A stretch of 7,987 nucleotides of DNA from an uncultured Sulfurovum sp. (GTDB taxonomy: Bacteria; Campylobacterota; Campylobacteria; Campylobacterales; Sulfurovaceae), in NCBI GenBank assembly GCA_947313765.1, contig CAMZNQ010000302.1, positions 1 through 7,987 on the forward strand, given 5' to 3'. Below the pieces are notes generated by a model, which saw only the letters and a list, made by a program, of their open reading frames with translations, had not been told where the DNA came from and did no database searches. Every line of letters begins with the position of its first letter. The first letter of the stretch is position 1. The translations under genes and the position numbers were made by a program. Positions 1-5,569 of the stretch are shown here, piece after piece.

Positions 1-104
1 GGTACGGAGACCCCGACCTACGCGTTTTTTGATATAATGTTTTAATAGAGATAAAAAAGCCGTCCTCGGTACATACGAAAAGTACTATTCCTTACACATC
101 TAAT
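1..104. other. Gene-free, repeat-derived flank
   Basis: I see no credible gene here. Bases 1-18 can fold into a small bulged hairpin (GGT/ACC and CGG/CCG arms, loop around 8-12, A4 unpaired), followed by a T run at 25-30. A TATAAT string sits at 33-38 but serves no visible gene. A minus-strand frame stays open from near 225 down to about 43, but it runs through the REP-like element and gives Cys/Arg/Ser-rich peptide, typical of translated repeat DNA. The segment is probably part of, or decayed from, the same dispersed repeat family as the hairpin at 105-145. The window edge cuts it, so its full extent is unknown. Confidence 0.35.
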
Positions 105-145
105 TCTCATATACACTCCCACGCAGTAGCGATGGGAGCGAAAAA
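105..145 (-). repeat. REP-like hairpin repeat, copy A
   Basis: On the plus strand this reads CTCCCACGC, loop AGTA, GCG, a bulged A, then TGGGAG. It therefore folds into a GC-rich bulged hairpin in otherwise AT-rich DNA. The reverse complement matches 874-914 at 37 of 41 positions without gaps. The matching segment includes a T run at one end and TATATGAGA at the other. Bulged palindromes of the type CTCCCACGC-loop-GCG-TGGGAG are typical of REP elements mobilised by IS200-like RAYT transposases; no transposase gene is visible here. A run of A rather than T follows the hairpin on the plus strand, and no T run follows it on the minus strand, so it is a poor intrinsic terminator. Confidence 0.65.
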
Positions 146-244
146 AACAACTCCCTACATCACAAGAGACAGAACTACAGCCATCGCAAAATGATGCAGA
201 AGAGCCAATAGTTTGACATCGGTTAGTGTATCATAATTTTGGTT

Positions 245-838
245 TTATTTTAAATTTTTCATCAGTTCAATCGTTTCATTATCTATATCACTATTACGCT
301 CTTTCAGATGCTCTAGTATCATCCCAAATCGCTCTTCATCTAAGTGCTGACCAAATTTGAATTTGCATGAAATATTACTTGGTACTATCTTCACCACGGC
401 TGTGGCTTTGAGTGCTTTATTATACGCGTCATCGCTAAAGGGTTTGTAGCCACCTTCGGGCTGGAGTTTTTGCATCATCGCTTCAAACATCATGGCTTTC
501 TCTTCTCTGTTGCTTACCACCTTTGCTACCCCATCTATGCTCACAGACTTAAAAAAGTGTGTCGCAGGACATGCCAAACCATCACGAGAGCTAAAAAATG
601 AAGCAATGATAGAATAACTCTCCACCACAGAGAATGAGACATAAGGGTTTTTCTCTAGCATCTTCATCTTTTTGTTTTTTAATGCCCCATGAAAGTAGAT
701 GTTCTCCTCTATACGCACAAAGTTTAGGGGTACGGCATAGGGTGTATTTTCATTAGATACTGCTAATGTGCCATACTCTGCTTTGTCTAGTACTTCATTG
801 ATGATGTGCTTGTCTGTAATTTGGAATACTTTTTTCAT
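245..838 (-). CDS. NimA-like pyridoxamine 5'-phosphate oxidase-fold flavin-binding protein
   Basis: This 197-residue protein belongs to the PPOX-like split-barrel group related to the 5-nitroimidazole resistance protein NimA. Such proteins are soluble cytoplasmic dimers that usually bind FMN, sometimes heme or F420. The N-terminal barrel shows the family pattern: a YGTLAVS strand at 22-28, PYAVPLNFV at 33-41, IYFHGA at 47-52, then a lysine-rich turn and NPYVSFSVV at 64-72. A second conserved block, HFFKSVSIDG-VAKVV, lies at 94-108, and a C-terminal TAVVKI strand at 146-151. Length is normal for the family. The start is supported by an AGGAGA ribosome site 4 nt upstream of ATG and a TATAAT box at 861-866. 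The gene stands alone and is bracketed by inverted REP-like repeats. The substrate cannot be told from sequence, and nitroimidazole reduction should not be assumed. Fold is confident, function is not. Confidence 0.8.
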   Translation of the reverse strand: MKKVFQITDKHIINEVLDKAEYGTLAVSNENTPYAVPLNFVRIEENIYFHGALKNKKMKMLEKNPYVSFSVVESYSIIASFFSSRDGLACPATHFFKSVSIDGVAKVVSNREEKAMMFEAMMQKLQPEGGYKPFSDDAYNKALKATAVVKIVPSNISCKFKFGQHLDEERFGMILEHLKERNSDIDNETIELMKNLK

Positions 839-842
839 ATCT

Positions 843-866
843 TCTCCTATTATTTATGCTATTATA
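843..866 (-). promoter_or_regulatory. -10 box and ribosome binding site for the PPOX-like gene
   Basis: Read on the minus strand, a perfect TATAAT lies at 866-861 and AGGAGA at 848-843, 4 nt before the ATG. The predicted transcript start near 854 would leave a leader of roughly 15-20 nt. No TTGACA-like -35 box is present. The place where one would sit (about 884-889) is inside the REP-like copy B. Weak or absent -35 boxes are common for the housekeeping sigma factor of Campylobacterota. Confidence 0.5.
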
Positions 867-873
867 CGTCTTA

Positions 874-914
874 TTTTTCGCTCCCATCGCTCCTGCGTGG
901 AAATCTATATGAGA
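874..914 (+). repeat. REP-like hairpin repeat, copy B (inverted relative to copy A)
   Basis: This copy matches the reverse complement of 105-145 at 37 of 41 positions. The hairpin core (CCA, unpaired T, CGC, loop TCCT, GCG, TGG) is kept, but the outer stem has decayed because GGGAG became GGAAA. The T-rich ends of both copies face inward toward the PPOX-like gene, so the copies bracket about 728 bp. Copy B ends 8 bp upstream of that gene's -10 box and occupies the normal -35 position, so it may have shaped or supplied the promoter. Confidence 0.65.
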
Positions 915-990
915 GAAAAAGGGGACGAGGCTACTTTAAAAACCTAAATCCTTACCTCTAAAAATCCCCACACACAAAAACATTATAATT
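915..990. other. Short spacer with no gene
   Basis: Only AT-rich spacer is visible between REP-like copy B and the hairpin at the end of the mltB-like gene. A GGGGACGAGG string at 921-930 resembles, in reverse, the GC-rich sequence near 60-70 beyond copy A. The repeat unit may therefore extend farther than the 41 bp I can align. A TATAAT string at 984-989 on the plus strand has no gene after it. Confidence 0.3.
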
Positions 991-1013
991 TGATATACAT
1001 CTTTTGTATATCA
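991..1013 (-). terminator. Hairpin at the operon end, overlapping the mltB stop codon
   Basis: TGATATACA at 991-999 and TGTATATCA at 1005-1013 form a perfect 9-bp stem around a 5-nt loop. On the minus strand the hairpin begins with the TGA stop codon of the mltB-like gene, so the stop is built into the stem. It is followed by AAATTATAATG and then TTTTTG, a loose U-rich tail. The stem is AT-rich and weak, so termination may be leaky. As a perfect dyad it could instead be a protein-binding site, but its place at the end of a convergence-free operon favours an mRNA 3' end. Confidence 0.45.
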
Positions 1014-2012
1014 TAACTCTTTTCCATAACGTTTGATATAAGATTTTTTAATACTTTGTGCTAATTTATGGACAGCCATAGCATAGTATGAACTATGGTT
1101 ATATCGTGTAATAACATAGAAGTTTCTACCACCATACCAAAGCTCATCCCATCCATGTTTCTCTAGTTTAATTAGGCTTACTTTTCCATGATAGTTGAAA
1201 CTATATCGTGGCTCTATTCCATCTAAGTTTTTTCTATAGTAGGTATGTTTATATCCTGTAGGTAGAGCATCAAAATGGTTACCTTCATATCTAACTCTAA
1301 CAGCTACATCTTCCCCTTTTTTCCAATGATGTCGTTTAAAGTAGTATGCTATACTGCCAATAGCATCAACCACATTATTCATCTGTTTTTTCCCATCTCT
1401 GTTAAAATCAACAGCAAAAGCTTTATATGTACTTGGAATAAATTGAGCTAAACCAATAGCTCCCGATGATGAACCTCTAATATCTTTTGGGTCTATCTTC
1501 TCTCTAGCAGAGAGTCGCATTAGTGCTTTTAGCTGTTTTCTGTAAAATTTAGCTCTTCTATCACTCTTATCAAAAGAGAGATGTACCAAACGGTCAAAAA
1601 CAAAATAGTCTCCACGCATAACACCATACTCACTCTCTATTCCAATGATAGCTGTGATATATTCAGGTGGAACTCCATACTTTTTGTATGCTCTCTTTAG
1701 AGTTTTTCTAAATTTGTGCATAAAGTAGACTCCACCACCAACTCTCTTTTTAAATTTAAAATAGTATATATCCCAACTCCCCATTGAGCGACATCTTCCA
1801 CCACCACAGACTAAACCTTGTCTTAAACGTCTAATATAGCTATTTTTACGAACATTACTAAACCATCTATCAAGAGTTCTCTTTTTAAAACCATATCTAT
1901 ATTGCATTTGGTGCATAAACTCTTTTACCTCTGATTTTTTTGTGTAATCAACAGCCATAAGAGGTGTAAAAGAGATTATTATGAATAGTAGATATAGTTT
2001 AATTAACCTCAT
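1011..2012 (-). CDS. mltB: Lytic murein transglycosylase, MltB family (GH103)
   Basis: The protein cleaves the MurNAc-GlcNAc bond of peptidoglycan to leave 1,6-anhydro-MurNAc, acting in the periplasm. It has 333 residues with a cleaved signal peptide of about 20 (hydrophobic core LYLLFIIIS, ending PLMA); no lipobox Cys is present, unlike E. coli MltB. Family landmarks are YGVPPEYI at 112-119, the IGIESEYG active-site segment with probable catalytic Glu126, SSGAIGLAQFIPSTY at 182-196, and a Ca-site-like loop DFNRDG at 202-207. VVDAIGSIAYYF follows at 214-225, and YNHSSYYAMAVHKLA at 304-318. A C69-GGGR-C74 segment between the N-terminal helix region and the catalytic domain is unusual. It is the last gene of the operon: its ATG lies 1 nt after the glcD stop (TAGaATG), with no clear ribosome site of its own, so translation is probably coupled. 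Confidence 0.9.
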   Translation of the reverse strand: MRLIKLYLLFIIISFTPLMAVDYTKKSEVKEFMHQMQYRYGFKKRTLDRWFSNVRKNSYIRRLRQGLVCGGGRCRSMGSWDIYYFKFKKRVGGGVYFMHKFRKTLKRAYKKYGVPPEYITAIIGIESEYGVMRGDYFVFDRLVHLSFDKSDRRAKFYRKQLKALMRLSAREKIDPKDIRGSSSGAIGLAQFIPSTYKAFAVDFNRDGKKQMNNVVDAIGSIAYYFKRHHWKKGEDVAVRVRYEGNHFDALPTGYKHTYYRKNLDGIEPRYSFNYHGKVSLIKLEKHGWDELWYGGRNFYVITRYNHSSYYAMAVHKLAQSIKKSYIKRYGKEL

Positions 2013-2013
2013 T

Positions 2014-3387
2014 CTACAGACCCATTTTACTTGGATTTAAGATATTGTTTGGGTCAAATGCCTTTTTAATATCTTTAAATAGATTAATCTCCTGCTCATT
2101 AAATGCAATCCCCATAAATGGAGCTTTGCTTGTTCCAATTCCATGTTCGCCACTAAGTGTACCACCCATATCAACAACCAGTTGGAAAATCTCTTCGATA
2201 CACTTGTGACCCTCATCAATTTGGGAAATATCTATCATAACATTTACGTGAATGTTTCCATCTCCTGCATGACCAAAACATGGAACTTTAAAGCCATATT
2301 TTGCCCCTAACGCATAGATTTTCTCTAACGCTTCAGGGAGAAGTGAACGTGGTACAGAGATATCTTCGTTGAGCTTTTTGTTTCCAAAGATGGTGATGGA
2401 TTGAGACGCATTTTTTCGAGCATACCAAAGCTCTTTGGCTTCGGCTTCATCTTGGGCGACTTTAAACTCCATTGCCCCATTCTCCATAAATGAGTTCTCT
2501 AGTGTTTCAAGTTGAAAATCTACCTCTTGAGTAACATTTCCATCAACATCTCCAACCAAAACAGCACCTGCCTCTGTTGGTAGATTTACACCCAACTTTT
2601 CAATGAGTGCCTCAATAACTAACTTATCTAAAAACTCCATAGCAACAGGGTTTGCACCTGCTGATAGTGATTTAAAGACGGCATTCATTGCACTATCTAC
2701 ATTTGGAAAGATTCCCATATAGGTCTTTTTATATTTTGGTTTTGGAATAAGTTTTAATGTAAGCTCTGTAAGAACAGCTAATGTCCCTTCTGAAGCTATT
2801 AAGATACCTGCTGTGTTGTATCCTGCTACATCTTTTATGGTTCTTTTTCCTGCTCTAATAATATCTCCATTAGTGCGAACAGCACGAAGAGCCATAACAT
2901 AATCTTTGGTTATTCCATATTTAGCAGCACGCATTCCACCTGCATTTTCACTTACATTTCCACCAAGAGTTGAGTACTCTTCACTTGCTGGGTCTGGTGG
3001 GTAAAATAGCCCAAGCTCTTCTACATGACGTTGTAAATCTTTATTGATTACACCTGGTTGAACAACAGCTACCATATTTTGAGTATCTATCTCTAAAATC
3101 TTATTCATATGTTTTTCCATAGCTAATATTATCCCACCATTTGCAGGTAATGCTCCACCTGTGAAACCACTTCCTGCACCACGAGGTGTTATGATGATTA
3201 GATTATCATTACAATATTTCAATATCTTACTAACATCCTCTTCATCTCTAGGAAAGATGACAGCATCAGGTTCAAAATGTGTTCTTGTAGCATCATAGCT
3301 ATATGCAATCATATGTGCTTTATCATCATATATGTTCTCTTTGCCAACAATATTTATGAAGAAATTTAGGTGTTTTTTATCTATCAT
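2014..3387 (-). CDS. glcD: FAD-linked 2-hydroxyacid oxidase, GlcD type
   Basis: This 457-residue flavoprotein is of the VAO/PCMH type and likely oxidises glycolate, D-lactate or a related 2-hydroxyacid, passing electrons to the respiratory chain. The FAD-binding domain (about 35-215) carries PRGAGSGFTGG at 68-78, DPASEEYSTLGGN at 132-144 with ENAGG after it, and VAGYNTAG at 187-194. The C-terminal FAD-oxidase domain has GHAGDGNIHVNV at 372-383, SGEHGIGTSKA at 412-422 and FDPNNILNPSKM at 444-455, all expected of an intact enzyme. Length is typical for GlcD. It overlaps the upstream pgbA-like gene by 4 bp (ATGA) and touches mltB downstream. No glcE or glcF homolog is in the window, so whether it works alone or with distant Fe-S subunits is open. 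D-lactate dehydrogenase is the main alternative. Confidence 0.88.
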   Translation of the reverse strand: MIDKKHLNFFINIVGKENIYDDKAHMIAYSYDATRTHFEPDAVIFPRDEEDVSKILKYCNDNLIIITPRGAGSGFTGGALPANGGIILAMEKHMNKILEIDTQNMVAVVQPGVINKDLQRHVEELGLFYPPDPASEEYSTLGGNVSENAGGMRAAKYGITKDYVMALRAVRTNGDIIRAGKRTIKDVAGYNTAGILIASEGTLAVLTELTLKLIPKPKYKKTYMGIFPNVDSAMNAVFKSLSAGANPVAMEFLDKLVIEALIEKLGVNLPTEAGAVLVGDVDGNVTQEVDFQLETLENSFMENGAMEFKVAQDEAEAKELWYARKNASQSITIFGNKKLNEDISVPRSLLPEALEKIYALGAKYGFKVPCFGHAGDGNIHVNVMIDISQIDEGHKCIEEIFQLVVDMGGTLSGEHGIGTSKAPFMGIAFNEQEINLFKDIKKAFDPNNILNPSKMGL

Positions 3388-4070
3388 TTTATCTCTTTTA
3401 TTGATTTGTAGTACTCTTCTAATTTAATATCTGAAAATCCAAAGCTAGATATATCCATCTGTGGGAAACGTGAATAGAATGGATTCATAGCTTTTTGATT
3501 TGGAGTTTGAAATGGCTCTTCTGCAATTCTCTTTTTACTTATTGGGTCAATTATAACTATTCTCTTTTTATCAACAAGAAGAATTAATCCAATCTGATTT
3601 TGAATTGAAAATCTCTTTAAACTATCCAATGATATTTCAGAACGCCCCTCTTTCATAAATTGAACAGCATAGCTATCGGGATGAATCCAGTTTCTTTTAA
3701 ATCTTTTGGTTATGGTGCTATATGTCTGTTCATTGGGGGCAATTACCATTATATTATTGTAAAAATTACCTAAAATAACCCTATCATTAACTTTTGCTTC
3801 TGTCTTTACAGTAGGTATGTTTTTATGTCTAATTGCTTTATATGGTAATATTGTAGCCTCTCCATTTGATATTGTAACAATAGAGTGTGTAATTGCAGAT
3901 AGACCATTTCCATATTCATGAACAATAAAACCAGATATTCCTGATGGTACACTATTTGCAAGTTGTATATGATTACCATTAATAGCTCTTATTGTAGTCT
4001 CAACACGTTTAGGAAGTGTATTTGCAATAAGGCTATATGTGGTAATAAGTAGAAGTATAATCTTTTTCAT
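3384..4070 (-). CDS. Exported protein with PgbA-type (plasminogen-binding N-terminal) domain
   Basis: This 228-residue protein has a signal peptide of about 16 residues (MKKIILLLITTYSLIA). The remainder resembles the N-terminal domain of H. pylori PgbA/PgbB: an early VETTI strand, then ANSVPSGISGFIVHEYGNG at 38-56 and ILPYKAI at 74-80. VNDRVILGNFYNNIMVIAP follows at 94-112, with a thioredoxin-like alternation of strands near 117-176. It lacks the long charged C-terminal extension of PgbA, though it does end in lysine. 'Plasminogen-binding' is a name inherited from a pathogen; in an environmental relative the domain more likely has a general envelope role. The start is fixed by AAGGA 5 nt upstream and a TATAAT box. 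It is first in the operon, and its stop overlaps the glcD start in ATGA. Confidence 0.72.
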   Translation of the reverse strand: MKKIILLLITTYSLIANTLPKRVETTIRAINGNHIQLANSVPSGISGFIVHEYGNGLSAITHSIVTISNGEATILPYKAIRHKNIPTVKTEAKVNDRVILGNFYNNIMVIAPNEQTYSTITKRFKRNWIHPDSYAVQFMKEGRSEISLDSLKRFSIQNQIGLILLVDKKRIVIIDPISKKRIAEEPFQTPNQKAMNPFYSRFPQMDISSFGFSDIKLEEYYKSIKEIK

Positions 4071-4075
4071 CTCTT

Positions 4076-4126
4076 TCCTTAGAAAATATAGTGATATGAT
4101 TATACATGTTAAAGATTAATTCAAAA
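4076..4126 (-). promoter_or_regulatory. Promoter and ribosome site of the pgbA-like/glcD/mltB operon
   Basis: On the minus strand a perfect TATAAT lies at 4104-4099, preceded by a weak -35 candidate TTTTGA at 4126-4121 (16-bp spacer). It is followed by AAGGA at 4080-4076, 5 nt before the ATG. The predicted transcript start is near 4092. The -35 region abuts the desaturase stop codon. No hairpin terminator is seen in the 56-bp gap, so read-through from the desaturase gene is also possible. Confidence 0.5.
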
Positions 4127-5299
4127 TTATATCCCGTTAACTCTAAGTAGTTTAGTTTTTCCAATCATTAAATCAATAGTCATTGCCATACGCTTAAATA
4201 CTGACTCTTGTCTATATTCAAGACCATGTTTTTTACAAATATCTTTAACAAGTGGTTGAGTTTTTTGATAGAAACTAAGTGGCATATCTGGAAATAGATG
4301 ATGCTCTACTTGATAGTTAAGAAAACCGTGCATGTAATCTATGAAATCTGAACCTGTGTTGTAGTTTACTGAACCCATAATCTGACGAAGATAGAACTCT
4401 CCATGACCTTTATATGGCTCATTGAACATATAGATATCTTCTGCTGAATGGTTAGGTACAATAACTAAAAATGAGTGTAGATTTGTAAATGCTTCAGCTA
4501 TAATAACAACAATAAGAGCAGAGACAACAGCCTCTACACCAAATGGTAAGAATAGTGCAGGAACCATAATAAAATGTACAGCAAAATATGGAATATAGTA
4601 GTCCCACCAAAGTTCAAATCCAAAAGGTTTTCTTGGGTCATACTCATAATCTAATATCTCCATCTTATTATCCTCTTTTAACTTCTTGTTTTTTAGGATT
4701 CTTAGTGTATTTGGAGCGTAGTATGTAAACTTCCAAGTCATTGCAAATATATAGATAAAAACTTTTCTAAGCCACATAGGTGTTTTTGATTTAATTAGCC
4801 ACTGCATGTTTCTCTCAACATTATCTGGGTCATCAGTTTCACCTAAATGGTAGTGGTGCATAATATTGTGTTCATACATCCAAGCTTCAGGTTTAATCCA
4901 ATCTAACCAATCCCACCATCGTCTACTTCCTTGTGCAAAGTTTTTCTTTTTATACTTTTCAGGAATATTAGGTACTTTATCATAAGCACCATGTAAAATA
5001 GGGTGTGTAACATTTGCCCATCGTCCTACATTACCAGTACTAATCAGTAAAGCAGAAATAATAGCTAGAGACCAAAAAGCAAAACCTGTAAGAGATAGTG
5101 CAGTTATGGCAATAAGTATTACAAATCCTGAAGCAGTAAACATATAGCCCCATCTCTCCATTTTTAGAAGATGTTGGAAATCCTCTTCACTTGGATTTCC
5201 TATTGTCTTTTTTGCCTCCTCAATATCTATTCTTAATTGCTCTTTATCAATTTGTTCATACGGTGTATACTGATGACTTTGAGATTCCATTTTTGACAT
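4127..5299 (-). CDS. Membrane-bound fatty acid desaturase (acyl-lipid type)
   Basis: This 390-residue di-iron integral membrane desaturase introduces a double bond into membrane acyl chains using O2. All three histidine boxes are present: HPILH at 99-103, HNIMHH at 144-149 and QVEHH at 330-334 (with LFP following). Glutamine in place of the first His of the third box is the pattern seen in front-end (delta-5/6-like) desaturases, but regiospecificity cannot be decided here. Two hydrophobic pairs, about 52-90 and 236-278, fit a four-helix topology with the His boxes on the cytoplasmic side. No cytochrome b5 domain or ferredoxin gene is attached, so the electron donor is elsewhere. The ATG at 5299 has AAGG 8-11 nt upstream; an internal Met4 is possible but less well placed. 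The gene is divergent from the paralog pair. Confidence 0.88.
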   Translation of the reverse strand: MSKMESQSHQYTPYEQIDKEQLRIDIEEAKKTIGNPSEEDFQHLLKMERWGYMFTASGFVILIAITALSLTGFAFWSLAIISALLISTGNVGRWANVTHPILHGAYDKVPNIPEKYKKKNFAQGSRRWWDWLDWIKPEAWMYEHNIMHHYHLGETDDPDNVERNMQWLIKSKTPMWLRKVFIYIFAMTWKFTYYAPNTLRILKNKKLKEDNKMEILDYEYDPRKPFGFELWWDYYIPYFAVHFIMVPALFLPFGVEAVVSALIVVIIAEAFTNLHSFLVIVPNHSAEDIYMFNEPYKGHGEFYLRQIMGSVNYNTGSDFIDYMHGFLNYQVEHHLFPDMPLSFYQKTQPLVKDICKKHGLEYRQESVFKRMAMTIDLMIGKTKLLRVNGI

Positions 5300-5569
5300 A
5301 AATCTACCTTTTTTTATTTTAGTATATATAAATATAGGTTATAAGACTTATATATATTTATGATAAATATATAAGCTATAGATAATTTAATTATTTGTTA
5401 CTAAAAAAATCATATTTTAAATAAAAAATAGTATAATGCAATATAAAAAAACATATTACAATATAATATTAAAATATTTTTAATTATACAAAGTAATATA
5501 AGAAAAGCAGGAATAAATAATAAAAATGCTAATATTTTAAAACACATTCTAATATAAAAGGATTTACAA
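5300..5569. promoter_or_regulatory. AT-rich divergent promoter region
   Basis: This 270-bp spacer separates the minus-strand desaturase from the plus-strand exported pair; between 5401 and 5520 GC falls to about 12 percent by hand count. Plus-strand TATAAT boxes occur at 5432-5437 and 5462-5467. A minus-strand TATACT lies at 5326-5321, ahead of the desaturase. None has a good -35, and AT richness makes chance matches likely. The ribosome site for the plus gene is clear: AAGGA at 5558-5562, 7 nt before ATG. The desaturase has AAGG at about 5307-5310. Such A/T-tract DNA is often curved and bound by nucleoid proteins. Confidence 0.4.
5351..5373. repeat. 23-bp perfect AT palindrome in the divergent spacer
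   Basis: TATATATTTAT at 5351-5361 and ATAAATATATA at 5363-5373 are exact reverse complements around a single G at 5362. With outer CTT (5347-5349) and AAG (5373-5375) ends the dyad can be extended imperfectly. It lies about 50-75 bp upstream of the desaturase ATG. A central spacer of 1 nt suits a dimeric DNA-binding protein better than an RNA hairpin. The base composition makes some palindromy expected by chance. Confidence 0.4.

Noticed and set aside
132..194. 20-codon plus-strand frame beginning in REP-like copy A
   Set aside because: Its start codon is inside the hairpin arm, there is no ribosome site, and the peptide resembles nothing I know.
43..225. Minus-strand open stretch through REP-like copy A
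   Set aside because: It has no good start with ribosome site and reads as Cys/Arg/Ser-rich peptide across a hairpin repeat, a usual artefact of REP DNA.
105..914. REP-like hairpins acting as intrinsic terminators or as CRISPR repeats
   Set aside because: Neither hairpin is followed by a T run on the strand where it would be needed, and two inverted copies 700 bp apart do not make an array.
2037..2219. 60-codon open frame inside glcD
   Set aside because: It lies in another frame of the same strand within the conserved C-terminal FAD-oxidase domain, with no independent start signal.
2280..2460. Locally higher GC inside glcD (up to about 48 percent in one line), considered as a recombined patch
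   Set aside because: The reading frame and family motifs are continuous and the rise is short; a conserved coding segment explains it.
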